Origin: JBBDNV01 sp040877415 | GTDB lineage: Bacteria; Planctomycetota; Planctomycetia; Pirellulales; PALSA-1355 | Direction: 5' to 3' | NCBI GenBank assembly: GCA_040877415.1 | Contig: JBBDNV010000036.1 | Location: 1-37,143 of the forward strand | DNA length: 37,143 nt | In this document: piece by piece, positions 26,212-34,326 of the stretch | Position numbering within the stretch: the first letter of the stretch is position 1 | Layout of the letters: every line of letters starts with the position of its first letter | Program-made: the position numbers and the translations under genes | The notes under the pieces: generated by a model | Seen by the model: the letters and a program-made list of their open reading frames with translations, nothing else | Database searches by the model: none | What the model was told of the DNA's origin: nothing

Positions 26212-27855
26212 ATGGTCAACACACTCGCCGACAACGCTTCCGCGCCGGTCGTGCAGCCGAAGGCGACGCGCCCCCGAGGCTCGTTCTGGCTGGCGGCGAA
26301 TTCGGTCGCGCTCGTGGCGGCGGCGCTTGCGATGCGGGCGTGGCGCTTGGGGAACATTCCCGGAATCAACGGCGACGAAGCGTGGTACGGGGTTCAGGCG
26401 CTGGCGCTTGTGCACGGCGGGACGGTCGATTGGTGGACGCCGACCGGCAATCCGATCAACGTGTTTTTCATGTTTCCGCTGGCGGCGCTGCACGCGGTGT
26501 TCGGGCCGTCGTTCGCGTTGTTGAGGGCGGTTGCGCTGGCCAGCGGCGTCTTGGCGCTGGTGGCCAATTACTGGCTCTGCCGCCGTGTGTTCGACGCGCG
26601 CACCGCGCTGGTCTCCACGTTGCTTTTGGCCCTGCTGCCGATCAATATTGCCTATAGCCGCTTTGCGTGGGACACCAGCCAGAGCCTGTTGGCCACGCTG
26701 CTGGTTCTGTATCTGCCGCTTTGGCACTACCGCGGGCGGCGCGACGCGGCTTCGCTCCCCGTGGCCGGCATGGTCGCATTGGCCGCCGCCATGCTCGTGC
26801 ATCCCACGAATATCTTCGCCGCGCCGCTGGTGGCCGTTCCGATCGCTTACGCGTGGCGGCACAAGGCGTGGAGAAAGTCGCAGGCAGTCGCGGTTCCGGC
26901 CAAGACCTGGACGCTCGCCGGGCTGGCCACGGGCAGCATTATTGTGGCGTACCTCGCATGGCTCGCGCTTTGGGGCGCCGCCGTGCGGTTGCGCGGTCCG
27001 GACGAGTTTTTGGCGTTCGCGCAGAATTACCTGAAGTTGTTCTCGGGCGCGACTGTTTACGAGTACATTTGCGGCGTCGACCAGGCGACCGGCGCGCTCG
27101 CGTGGTTCGCCTTCCTGCCGGTAGTTTGCAAAGTGCTGTTTGGAATCGCCGTGGTGTGCGGCGTCTTTGGAATGATGCGACGGCTTGCCGCCGAATCGGG
27201 CGATGACGACATTTGCCTCGTCCTCGGCTGGGGGATTATGTTGGCGGGCTTTTTCGTCGTCGCCGGGCCGGACGCCGTTGCGCCGCATTTGGAGCGCTAT
27301 GGAATCTGCCTGATTGCGCCCGGAGCCGTCGTGCTTGCGCGCGGATGGGCATGGTGGCTCGAACCGGGGCAATCGCGGGCCCGGGCCGCGACGTGGAGCC
27401 TGGCCATGGCAGCGTGGCTTTTTCCGGCGACGTTTTATCTGGGATATTTCGATTTCATCGAGCGAACCGGCGGGCGTTCGCACCTGGCGTTTCGCACCGC
27501 GGCGGTCGAACCCAAACTGGCGGCCCTGCGTTACGTCAGCGCCCGGCGCAAGGCCGGTCGAGCGACGCGCATCGTGGCCGGCGAGTGGTGGAATTACTGG
27601 CCGCTGGCCTATCTGGCTGGTAGCGCTAACGAGCTTCGGGTGGTCTCCGGACAACCCTGGCAGGGGGAAACCCAAACGCAGCAGCCGCCCGGGTCCAAAG
27701 AATCCGAATCGACCTGGTATGTCGAATTTGCGGATAGTCCGGCGGATCAAGAGGTGCTCGGTCGTGCCGGGCAAAGCGGTAAAAGAGTCGAGCGCCACCT
27801 GGTTTGCGACTACTCGGGACAGCCCCTGTTGTCGGTGGTGGGACCGGCGGAATAA
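26212..27855 (+). CDS. GT39-like membrane glycosyltransferase (ArnT/PMT fold)
   Basis: The 547-aa protein has an N-terminal helix followed by 'GNIPGINGDEAWYGVQALAL', the D-E containing first extracytoplasmic loop of GT-C/GT39 enzymes that use lipid-linked sugars. The next ten or so helices fit the family ('ALVSTLLLALLPINIAYSRFAWDTS' is a typical loop). A soluble C-terminal domain of about 120 residues follows helix 11 or so. The ribosome binding site is weak. It is divergent from the four-gene operon and presumably joins the same envelope pathway. The acceptor is unknown. Confidence 0.82.
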   Translation: MVNTLADNASAPVVQPKATRPRGSFWLAANSVALVAAALAMRAWRLGNIPGINGDEAWYGVQALALVHGGTVDWWTPTGNPINVFFMFPLAALHAVFGPSFALLRAVALASGVLALVANYWLCRRVFDARTALVSTLLLALLPINIAYSRFAWDTSQSLLATLLVLYLPLWHYRGRRDAASLPVAGMVALAAAMLVHPTNIFAAPLVAVPIAYAWRHKAWRKSQAVAVPAKTWTLAGLATGSIIVAYLAWLALWGAAVRLRGPDEFLAFAQNYLKLFSGATVYEYICGVDQATGALAWFAFLPVVCKVLFGIAVVCGVFGMMRRLAAESGDDDICLVLGWGIMLAGFFVVAGPDAVAPHLERYGICLIAPGAVVLARGWAWWLEPGQSRARAATWSLAMAAWLFPATFYLGYFDFIERTGGRSHLAFRTAAVEPKLAALRYVSARRKAGRATRIVAGEWWNYWPLAYLAGSANELRVVSGQPWQGETQTQQPPGSKESESTWYVEFADSPADQEVLGRAGQSGKRVERHLVCDYSGQPLLSVVGPAE

Positions 27856-27883
27856 TTTTCCCAGATTTATTAAAGCCCGTGAT

Positions 27884-27911
27884 TTGACAAGCCGAGAAGC
27901 TGACCTACTTT
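27884..27911 (+). promoter_or_regulatory. Candidate promoter of the flp leader
   Basis: Perfect TTGACA (27884-27889), 16-bp spacer and TACTTT (27906-27911). A start near 27918 would transcribe the palindrome at 27950 and the c-di-GMP riboswitch. The -10 is a weak match, so this is the best visible candidate, not a certain one. Confidence 0.35.
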
Positions 27912-27949
27912 TCAGTACAGGAGGACGGCGCGCAAGCGTCGGTCTTCGA

Positions 27950-27969
27950 GATGTCCCAAGTGGGACATC
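27950..27969. promoter_or_regulatory. 20-bp palindrome, operator or leader stem
   Basis: GATGTCCCA and TGGGACATC form 9-bp arms around AG. It lies about 30 bp downstream of the candidate promoter start and 100 bp before the riboswitch. It could be a repressor site or an RNA hairpin (8-bp stem, 4-nt loop). Confidence 0.45.
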
Positions 27970-28068
27970 GCGTAAGAAACCTATCGAGCGGCCGGATTCC
28001 CGGCAAATTGTTTTTCGCCGTCGTCCGGCAATTCGAAAAGTCTTACGTAGAGGCCTGCACAGCCTCTT

Positions 28069-28168
28069 CATCCTCGAGAAAGGCAAACCGGTCGTGAGGC
28101 CGGGACGCAAAGCCGTGGACCACGGCGCCTGTCAAAGGCGGCGTGGCTGCCTGGTTACCGAAGGGATG
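28069..28168 (+). promoter_or_regulatory. Cyclic-di-GMP-I riboswitch (GEMM-I class)
   Basis: The conserved core is present in order. 'GGCAAACC' (28082-28089) is followed by helix CCGGTC closed by a GNRA tetraloop GTGA (28094-28097). Next come 'GGGACGCAAAGCC' (28102-28114), a variable P3 stem, and 'GGTTACCGA' (28153-28161). P1 closes as CATCC (28069-28073) with GGATG (28164-28168), and TCG with CGA just inside. It is on the same strand as flp, 292 nt before its ATG, so it is the sensor domain of the pilin leader. Binding of c-di-GMP is established for the class; the switching direction here is unknown. Confidence 0.92.
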
Positions 28169-28197
28169 GCTGTTTGTCAGCGCGCTAACGTGGATCG

Positions 28198-28216
28198 CCG
28201 GGTGACGCTCACCCGG
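28198..28216 (+). promoter_or_regulatory. Hairpin downstream of the riboswitch
   Basis: CCGGGTGA and TCACCCGG form a perfect 8-bp stem with a 3-nt loop, 30 nt after the aptamer. There is no T-run, so it is not a classical terminator. It may belong to the expression platform. Confidence 0.5.
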
Positions 28217-28319
28217 GATCGGCGCGGCGCGCTCGACAAATACAATCAGCCGGACAAGCCGCGACGCGGTCTTGTGCGGATTGAAAACTCGTTATTGGGG
28301 AGGCGATTTTTTAAATATT

Positions 28320-28387
28320 GGGGCTTTGCAACTGCAATGCAGGCGAGCGCCGTTAAGCTTATCCGGCGCCGCAGTCGACAAAGCCCC
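28320..28387 (+). promoter_or_regulatory. Nested stem structure before flp
   Basis: GGGGCTTTG (28320-28328) pairs with CAAAGCCCC (28379-28387). Inside it ACTGC (28331-28335) pairs with GCAGT (28371-28375), and GCGCCG (28347-28352) with CGGCGC (28364-28369). The fold is a three-tier element 72 nt upstream of the flp ATG, without a T-run. It is probably part of the riboswitch-controlled leader, or a separate RNA element. I do not recognise it. Confidence 0.5.
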
Positions 28388-28459
28388 GTTGACAATTGAC
28401 GGCCGGAAATGTGCGAACACGCCACGCGCGAGTCGCGCCGGCCGCAACCGGAGGATTCC

Positions 28460-28636
28460 ATGAAGTACCTTGCCAAGAAGATGCAACGTTTCCTCACGTC
28501 GGAAGATGGGCCAACAGCAGTCGAATATGCCGTGATGCTGGCCCTGATTATCATCGTTTGCCTCGTGGCCATTCAAACCCTCGGATCGAACGCCAAAACG
28601 ACGTTTACGAACGTGGCCAACTCGATCGGTAGCTAG
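28460..28636 (+). CDS. flp: Flp-type pilin prepilin
   Basis: The 58-aa prepilin has a basic leader, 'MKYLAKKMQRFLTSEDG', ending at Gly17. The Flp motif G-x4-E-Y ('GPTAVEYA', Glu22-Tyr23) and one hydrophobic helix ('MLALIIIVCLVAIQTLG') follow. Prepilin peptidase would cut after Gly17; its gene is at 29075. The mature protein of about 41 residues builds the Tad pilus. ATG 28460 is set by GGAGG 5 nt upstream. A terminator follows at 28702-28738, so pilin can be made separately from, and in excess of, the assembly genes. The long leader carries a c-di-GMP-I riboswitch. Confidence 0.95.
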   Translation: MKYLAKKMQRFLTSEDGPTAVEYAVMLALIIIVCLVAIQTLGSNAKTTFTNVANSIGS

Positions 28637-28701
28637 TCGGCTATGCGCAAGCGTGCAAGTCGGTCGACCTCGTTCGGCCGGCTTGTCAAGGAAGAGTTTC
28701 C

Positions 28702-28738
28702 ACCCTCGGCGTGCCTTTGGTGCACGCCGGGGGTTTTT
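28702..28738 (+). terminator. Intrinsic terminator after flp
   Basis: CGGCGTGC (28707-28714) pairs with GCACGCCG (28722-28729) around a 7-nt loop, extended by ACCC/GGGT. It is followed by TTTTT (28734-28738). Confidence 0.85.
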
Positions 28739-28884
28739 GATTTGCCCGCGATGGTCTTTTCGCCGAACCTCCGTAACGCCGATTTTTTACCCGCTTTCCA
28801 CGCCCACACAAACGGCGTGCTAGGCTTTTTTGGGCGGCCTGTCGACACCGACGTCCGCTGCCACGCCGTACGTGAGAAACGTCC

Positions 28885-28995
28885 ATGTACTACTTTCTTT
28901 TGCCCATCGAATCGATGGCCGGCGCGATCCAGCTCGTGTGCTACTTTTTCACGATGCTGGCCGCGGCATTCACCTACATGATGACCCGGCAATAG
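28885..28995 (+). CDS. 36-aa membrane peptide in the Tad locus
   Basis: An ATG-to-TAG frame encodes a 36-residue peptide with one strong hydrophobic stretch ('AIQLVCYFFTMLAAAFTYMM') and a short polar end 'TRQ'. A GAGA-type ribosome binding site lies about 8 nt before the ATG. It sits between the flp terminator and the prepilin peptidase gene (79 bp downstream) on the same strand, which argues for a genuine small protein of the locus. It has no Flp cleavage motif, so it is not a second pilin. Its role is unknown. Confidence 0.55.
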   Translation: MYYFLLPIESMAGAIQLVCYFFTMLAAAFTYMMTRQ

Positions 28996-29074
28996 CGCCA
29001 TAAGGCGGCCGGAGAATTGCCCCACCGCTCCCTTTCCCCTGAAAACTCCTCGCTCGCGCGAAAGGATTTTGAAC

Positions 29075-29641
29075 ATGGTCGATGCGGCGCTATTCGGCGA
29101 ACAACTCACAGGGAACTGGCCCATCTGGCTGGTGACGCTCGCGCTCATCGTGGCCGCCTTCATCGACGGCTACAAATTGAAAGTGCCCAACTGGCTCACG
29201 TTCCCGTTGATCATCAGCGGCTGGGTCACGAGCACCATCTCCTACGGATGGGAAGGACTCGGCTGGAGCCTGGTCGGAACGCTGGTCGGCTTGGCGCTGT
29301 TGCTGCCGGCATACGCGATCGGCGGAATGGGGGCCGGCGACGTCAAACTCCTGGCCGGAGTCGGCGCCTGGGTCGGCAGCACGGTTACGCTTTACGCCTT
29401 TTGCGTGTCGGCAGTCATCGGCGGGCTGATCGCCGTGGTGATGGTGCTCTATCGCCGCGCCTGGACGCGACACTACTACCAGTTTCTGACGATCTGGCAC
29501 GAAATGGTGACGATTCGCGATCCCGAGCAACTGGCGGCCATCGCCGCGGAGCGAAAAAGCTCGATGCTGTTGCTCCCGTACGGCATCCCGCTGGCGATCG
29601 GCACGATCGCCTATTTTGCCTACACCGGGATGTTGCTGTAG
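29075..29641 (+). CDS. cpaA: Prepilin peptidase, A24 family
   Basis: The 188-aa membrane aspartic protease removes the leader of Flp prepilin. Catalytic residues are visible: Asp31 in 'AAFIDGYKLKVPNWLT' and the GxGD motif 'GGMGAGDVKLL' with Asp89. About six hydrophobic helices are present and the N-terminal methyltransferase domain of PilD is absent, as in TadV/CpaA. ATG 29075 is preferred to TTG 29069 because AAAGGA lies 8 nt before it. It is the first enzyme gene after the pilin and small peptide. Confidence 0.93.
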   Translation: MVDAALFGEQLTGNWPIWLVTLALIVAAFIDGYKLKVPNWLTFPLIISGWVTSTISYGWEGLGWSLVGTLVGLALLLPAYAIGGMGAGDVKLLAGVGAWVGSTVTLYAFCVSAVIGGLIAVVMVLYRRAWTRHYYQFLTIWHEMVTIRDPEQLAAIAAERKSSMLLLPYGIPLAIGTIAYFAYTGMLL

Positions 29642-30076
29642 CGGACAACCGCCCGAAGACAGAAACGGCTTTCCAAGCCGACAGAGTCCAAAACGTACCG
29701 ATTCGGTAAGCTTCATCAACTGGGAAACCTGACACGTAAACGCGCGAAATGTCCGATTTTTCCAGGCGGCCGGCGGCCGCAACGCCCGGTCGAACCGCCG
29801 CCCGAGCGGTCCGCTGTCGGCTGCTCGCTAGCGAAAGATAGCGACCTGGGGCCGCGTCGCAAGTGCTTGCATTCTTTGCGGTTGATGAGGCATGACCGAG
29901 CCAAGTTGGGCGTCCAACGAGCAGTTTCGTTCACTTTTTAGTCAAGTTTGCTGCCTGCCAAGGCCAATGTTTCTAACTGAAACGACCGACGAGGCCGCTC
30001 AGTCCGGGTACGGCTTTAGAGCCGATGCTAGCTGGCGGTCGAGCGGGGTCGCAGGCCGGACTTCCGGGAGACGTTC
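29642..30076. other. Intergenic region before cpaB
   Basis: No supported gene. Two small hairpins are present: CGGCTT-TCC-AAGCCG (29666-29680), shortly after cpaA, and CGGCT-TTAG-AGCCG (30011-30024), in the leader of cpaB. No second c-di-GMP aptamer core is present. The region may hold a promoter for the assembly genes, but none is convincing. Confidence 0.4.
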
Positions 30077-31168
30077 ATGCGCACCAGATCAATCATGTTG
30101 TTGGCATTGGCATTGGCCTGCGGGTTAGTGGCCTCGATCGGCATTAGCCAGATGATGAATTCGCGCAACCAGAGTGCGGACGACGGCGAACGGCAGCCGG
30201 TGTTCGTGGCCATGACTGACATCCGACCCAATGAGGAATTGACGGCCCAGAACATCAAGCTCGAGGAATGGCCCAAAAAGATCATTCCGCAAGGCGCGTT
30301 GACCCGGCTGGAAGAAGTCGAAGGTAAGCGCACGCGGATCAAGGTGTATGCCGGCGAGCCGATTCTGGCCTCGAAGTTGCTTGGCGCCGAGGACATGACC
30401 GGCGCGGCCAAGGACATTCCGCCGGGATACCGCGTGGCCCACGTGAAGGTCGATCCGATTACCGGTGCGAGCAATTTGATTCTGCCGGGCGACCGCGTCG
30501 ACGTGCTGGTCTTTCGCCAACCGAACGCCGACGTGAACGCGACGGCGGCCAAGATCGTGCTGCAAGATATCAAGGTGTTCGCGGTCGACACGCACACCGA
30601 AACCGAATATACGGCCACCAAAGACGAGCAGACCGAGCCGATGACGGCCAAAACGATCGCCCTGTTGGTGACGCCGAAGCAAGCGGTGATTCTGCACGCG
30701 GCCTCGGAAATCGGCGGATCGGTTCGATTGGTGCTGCGGAACCCCGAGGATGACGCGCAGGTGCTGTCGCAAGGCGCCACGATCGGCGATATTTTTGGCG
30801 AGGAAACGGACCGCACCAACCGCGAGGCCGAGCGGGGCACCGGCAAGGAGACCTCGGACGTTTCGTCGTGGTTGACTGAGCAAAGCGGCAAGAGCAAAGT
30901 CGAGATTGGGGCGTCTTCGCCGCTTCCGGCCGTGCCTCCGATGCCCGGCGAGCGCAGGAGAATGCTCGTGATACTCGGCTCGGAGCTGCTGCAGATCGAG
31001 ATCCCCGAGCAGGGACAACTGCCTGTGATCCAGACCGAAAGTGGCCCGGCGGACCTGGGCGGCGATCAGCCGTCGAACGACCAGGGCAACGACGGTTTTG
31101 CGGTGCCGCCGAGCGACGAAAGCGAGCAAGGCGAACCGAGCGTGCCTGAGGAGGAGCAAAGCCACTAG
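30077..31168 (+). CDS. cpaB: Tad pilus assembly protein CpaB/RcpC
   Basis: The 363-aa protein has an N-terminal membrane anchor ('IMLLALALACGLVASIGISQ'). An SAF domain at about 42-110 starts 'QPVFVAMTDIRPNEELTAQNIKLEEWPKK'. The RcpC domain follows, with 'PPGYRVAHVKVDPITGASNLILPGDRVDVLV' and 'TIALLVTPKQAVILHAASEIGGSVRLVLRNP'. CpaB is a periplasmic factor of the Tad secretin complex. The final 120 residues are acidic and low-complexity, longer than in typical relatives. GGGAG precedes ATG 30077. It is followed by the secretin gene. Confidence 0.9.
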   Translation: MRTRSIMLLALALACGLVASIGISQMMNSRNQSADDGERQPVFVAMTDIRPNEELTAQNIKLEEWPKKIIPQGALTRLEEVEGKRTRIKVYAGEPILASKLLGAEDMTGAAKDIPPGYRVAHVKVDPITGASNLILPGDRVDVLVFRQPNADVNATAAKIVLQDIKVFAVDTHTETEYTATKDEQTEPMTAKTIALLVTPKQAVILHAASEIGGSVRLVLRNPEDDAQVLSQGATIGDIFGEETDRTNREAERGTGKETSDVSSWLTEQSGKSKVEIGASSPLPAVPPMPGERRRMLVILGSELLQIEIPEQGQLPVIQTESGPADLGGDQPSNDQGNDGFAVPPSDESEQGEPSVPEEEQSH

Positions 31169-31265
31169 CGCGGACGGATTGCCGCGCCGTGTGAGATTAA
31201 CGGATGAATCGTGTGTCTTAAGATGCAAACGCGCCTCAAGCGCGAAGCGTCACGGAACTACAAGG

Positions 31266-33008
31266 ATGTCAAGGATGGTTCTCAATCGACTCAAACACGA
31301 CCGCTGCCTGCGTGCGGCAGCCGCGCTCATCGTGGTCTTCCTGTGCCTCTCGTCGCTGGCCGATGAGGTTGCGGCTCCGCCGCCCGTGGCGCAGAAAATC
31401 ACCGCGGCCAATACCAAAATCGAGCTGGCGGTCAACGGCAGCCGCATCTTGAAATTGGAATCACCGATTCCCAGGGCTAAAGTCGACAACCCCGAGCTGC
31501 TGGCCTTCACCGTGCTCTCGGAAAACGAGGTGCAGATCCACGCCAAGAAGGCGGGCATCACGACCGTCTATTTATGGGACGACCACGGCGAGGTACACAC
31601 CATCGACGTCGTCATCACCGGCGACGTGCGCGAATTGGCCGGATTGCTCAAAACGCAATTCCCCACGGCCTCGATCAAGCTCTATCCGACCCAGGCTTCA
31701 ACGCTCATCGTCTACGGCTACGTCGACCGGGCCGACTACGTCAACACCATCATGCGGATCGCCGAGGATTACTATCCCAAGGTGATCAACAACATGATCG
31801 TCGGCGGCACCCAGCAAGTGCTGCTGCACGTCAAGGTGATGGAAGTCTCCCGCACGAACTTGAAGGCGCTGGGATTTGACTTCGCCAACTTTTCCGGCAG
31901 CAACTTCTTCGGCTCGGCGGCCAGCGGCATCCTCGCCAAGTCCGATCCCACGGCCAGCGTGTTTCGCTCGGCCGCGAACTTGACGACCAGCGGCGCCGAA
32001 ATCCTGCAGTGGGGCATCGTCAGCGATCCCAGCGGCTTCGTCGGTTTTCTGGAAGCCCTCAAAAGGGAAAACCTGCTGAAGGTGCTGGCCGAGCCGAACC
32101 TGGTCACCGTCAGCGGTCGTCCGGCCAGCTACCTGGTCGGCGGCGAATTGCCCTATCCGCAGCCCACCGGCTTCGGCAATATCTCGATCAACTTCAAGCC
32201 GTTCGGCACGCAGATCGACTTCGTGCCGATTGTGTTGGGCAACGGTTCGGTGCGGCTCGAAGTGCGGCCCCAGGTCAGCGAGCCCGATCCGGCGCAGGGC
32301 ATTACGATCGCCGGCACCACCGTACCCGCCTTCCGCACCCGCATGGTCGATACCGGCGTCGAAATGAAGTTCGGCCAGACGCTGGCCATCGCCGGCTTGC
32401 TGCAACAGCGCGTCGATAACGAGAAACGGGGCGTCCCCTACCTGATGGACCTTCCCTACGTCGGCGCGGCGTTTCGGCGGATCCGGACCACGGTCAATGA
32501 GGTTGAGTTGTTGGTTATGGTGCGTCCCGAGCTCGTCGAGGCGATGGATCCCGACCAGGTGCCGACCTGTTTGCCCGGCATGAATTCGCAATCGCCTGAC
32601 GACTGCGGACTCTATTGGAAAGGCTACATTGAAACTCCCGTCCGACCCTACGGCCCGCAGGGTCACGGACCGGACGGCCACGGCGGCCCGGGATCTAATG
32701 AATCGTTCGGCCCGGCGCCCGAGCAAGTCATTCCCACGCCGGCGCCGGCCACCGACCCGACTCCGACGACGCGCGTTGGGGTTCGTTCGAAACAATCGGT
32801 TGTCGTGAGCGATGGGCCACAAACGGCCCCCGCGTCGGCCGCCAGTTCGCGCCGGCCGGCATACGCCCATCGGCCGCCCTGGGAGTCTAATCGTTCCTCG
32901 TCCTACAGTCCTTCCAAACCGCAAACGCGGAAAACCGCGGGCCAGACAAATACCGTTTCTGACCCACCAGGGTTCATCGGACCCATCGGTTATGACGTAA
33001 AGAACTAA
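31266..33008 (+). CDS. cpaC: Tad secretin (CpaC/RcpA), outer membrane channel
   Basis: The 580-aa product has a signal peptide ('AAAALIVVFLCLSSLADE'), an N-terminal pilus-secretin domain ('KITAANTKIELAVNGSRILKLESPIPRAKVDNPELLAFTVLSENEVQIHAKKAGITTVYL', in pieces), a BON-like region and the secretin core ('VLLHVKVMEVSRTNLKALGFDF', 'VLAEPNLVTVSGRPASYLVGGELPYP', 'VRLEVRPQVSEPD', 'VPYLMDLPYVGAAFR'). It forms the outer-membrane pore for the pilus. After about residue 445 there is a Gly/Pro/Ser-rich tail of over 100 residues ending 'GFIGPIGYDVKN', atypical for proteobacterial secretins. ATG 31266 has GGAA about 8 nt upstream; ATG 31275 is an alternative. Confidence 0.92.
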   Translation: MSRMVLNRLKHDRCLRAAAALIVVFLCLSSLADEVAAPPPVAQKITAANTKIELAVNGSRILKLESPIPRAKVDNPELLAFTVLSENEVQIHAKKAGITTVYLWDDHGEVHTIDVVITGDVRELAGLLKTQFPTASIKLYPTQASTLIVYGYVDRADYVNTIMRIAEDYYPKVINNMIVGGTQQVLLHVKVMEVSRTNLKALGFDFANFSGSNFFGSAASGILAKSDPTASVFRSAANLTTSGAEILQWGIVSDPSGFVGFLEALKRENLLKVLAEPNLVTVSGRPASYLVGGELPYPQPTGFGNISINFKPFGTQIDFVPIVLGNGSVRLEVRPQVSEPDPAQGITIAGTTVPAFRTRMVDTGVEMKFGQTLAIAGLLQQRVDNEKRGVPYLMDLPYVGAAFRRIRTTVNEVELLVMVRPELVEAMDPDQVPTCLPGMNSQSPDDCGLYWKGYIETPVRPYGPQGHGPDGHGGPGSNESFGPAPEQVIPTPAPATDPTPTTRVGVRSKQSVVVSDGPQTAPASAASSRRPAYAHRPPWESNRSSSYSPSKPQTRKTAGQTNTVSDPPGFIGPIGYDVKN

Positions 33009-33096
33009 GGGTTACGGATTATCGGCGCGGTTTGACACGACTCGGACGGCCCGCATGGGGTGCATGCGGGCGTGACCCGGTTGGGCGAAGGACATC

Positions 33097-34326
33097 ATGA
33101 GTAACGTGCTGCGATTGGCCATCGTAGACCCGGTCGACGTTTCGCGCGAAGCGCTGAAGTCGACCCTGTTGGGGATGGACACGATCTGGCTCGAAGCCGA
33201 GTGTTCGCGGTACGAATTTTTCGCCGACGTGGTGGCCCAAACGCACCCCGACGTCGGCATCGTGTCGCTCAACCAGAATCCGGAAAAAGCGCTGCAACTG
33301 GTCGCTCAATTGCACGAAAGCTCGCCGGAGTGCAGCATCGTGGTGATCAGCTCATCGACCGACGGCAATCTGATTCTGCGCGCGATGCGCTCCGGCGTGA
33401 AGGAGTTTTTGCCGCAGCCCGTGCGAATCGAAGATCTCGTGGCGGCTCTGCAGCGCATCGGAACTCAACGCTTCGGACGCGGCGAACGCGCCCGGGGCAG
33501 CACGGTCATCGCCGTGGCCGGCGCCACCGGCGGAGTGGGCGCAACCAGCGTGGCGGTGAACCTGGGTTGCGTGTTCGCGGCCGACGCGCGCAATACGGCC
33601 GCGCTGCTGGACGTCGATCTGTGCCTGGGCGACGCGGACGTGTTTCTGGATACGATTCCCGATTACACGCTGGTCGACGTGGCTCAAAACGTCACCCGGC
33701 TTGATTTCACCCTGCTGAAGCGCTCGCTGACGAAACACAACTCGGGGTTGTACCTTCTGCCCCGGCCCGTCCAACTGGAGGATGCGGCGCTGATCACCCC
33801 GGACGACATGCGGCGCGTGATCGGCTTGCTCAAGGCCACGTTCACCCACCTGATCATCGACCTGTCGAAAAGCTACAGCGCGATCGACCTGGTGGCCATG
33901 GAAATGGCCAACCACGTGTTGCTGATCACGCAACTGGATCTGCCCTGCCTGCGGAACATCGTTCGCTTGATGATGTCGTTCAGTCAAATGGACTCGATCA
34001 AGGACAAGGTCAAAATCGTGGTCAATCGCGTGGGGCTCGACAGCCACATCGGGCTGAAAAAGGCCCAGGAAACGATCGGCCGCGAAATCTTCTGGCAGCT
34101 TCCGAACGATTACCGAACGATGGTCGAAGTGCGCAATAACGGCGTGCCGCTGCTCGAGCAAGCGCCCAAGGCGGCCATCACGCAATCGATCGTCTCGCTG
34201 GCAGCCGCGCTGAATGGCGACAAAGATGTGCGCCCCGAAACGATGGGACTGTCGGCCACGGCCAAGGCCGTCGAAAAGCTGTTGAATCTCTGGCCGGCCC
34301 GCATCCGGCTTCCTATGGGCAAATAG
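33097..34326 (+). CDS. cpaE: CpaE/TadZ-type ParA-like ATPase of the Tad locus
   Basis: The 409-aa protein opens with a receiver-like domain (1-125). The usual phospho-Asp strand reads 'PDVGIVSLN', so the acceptor Asp is replaced. A MinD/ParA domain follows, with P-loop 'AGATGGVGATS' (141-151), which lacks the usual lysines, then 'LLDVDLCLGDADVFLDTIPDYTLVD' and 'HLIIDLSKSYSAIDLVAMEMANHVLLITQLDLPCLRN'. TadZ localises the Tad machine in the cell. GAAGGA precedes ATG 33097. A gap of 485 bp separates it from cpaF. Confidence 0.9.
   Translation: MSNVLRLAIVDPVDVSREALKSTLLGMDTIWLEAECSRYEFFADVVAQTHPDVGIVSLNQNPEKALQLVAQLHESSPECSIVVISSSTDGNLILRAMRSGVKEFLPQPVRIEDLVAALQRIGTQRFGRGERARGSTVIAVAGATGGVGATSVAVNLGCVFAADARNTAALLDVDLCLGDADVFLDTIPDYTLVDVAQNVTRLDFTLLKRSLTKHNSGLYLLPRPVQLEDAALITPDDMRRVIGLLKATFTHLIIDLSKSYSAIDLVAMEMANHVLLITQLDLPCLRNIVRLMMSFSQMDSIKDKVKIVVNRVGLDSHIGLKKAQETIGREIFWQLPNDYRTMVEVRNNGVPLLEQAPKAAITQSIVSLAAALNGDKDVRPETMGLSATAKAVEKLLNLWPARIRLPMGK

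Noticed and set aside
26203..28110. Minus-strand open frame of 635 codons
   Set aside because: Antisense to the GT39-like gene and running across the riboswitch promoter region; composition is arginine/proline-rich without family features.
28166..28399. Possible 77-codon leader gene between riboswitch and flp
   Set aside because: The ATG lies inside riboswitch P1, the purine stretch is too close to it, and the peptide is arginine-rich through two RNA hairpins.
28389..28417. TTGACA at 28389 as a flp promoter
   Set aside because: At 17 bp spacing the -10 would be TGCGAA, a poor match, so it is not called.
29892..30128. Small frame overlapping the start of cpaB
   Set aside because: It overlaps cpaB in another frame, lacks a ribosome binding site and has Trp/Cys/Arg-rich sequence typical of off-frame translation.
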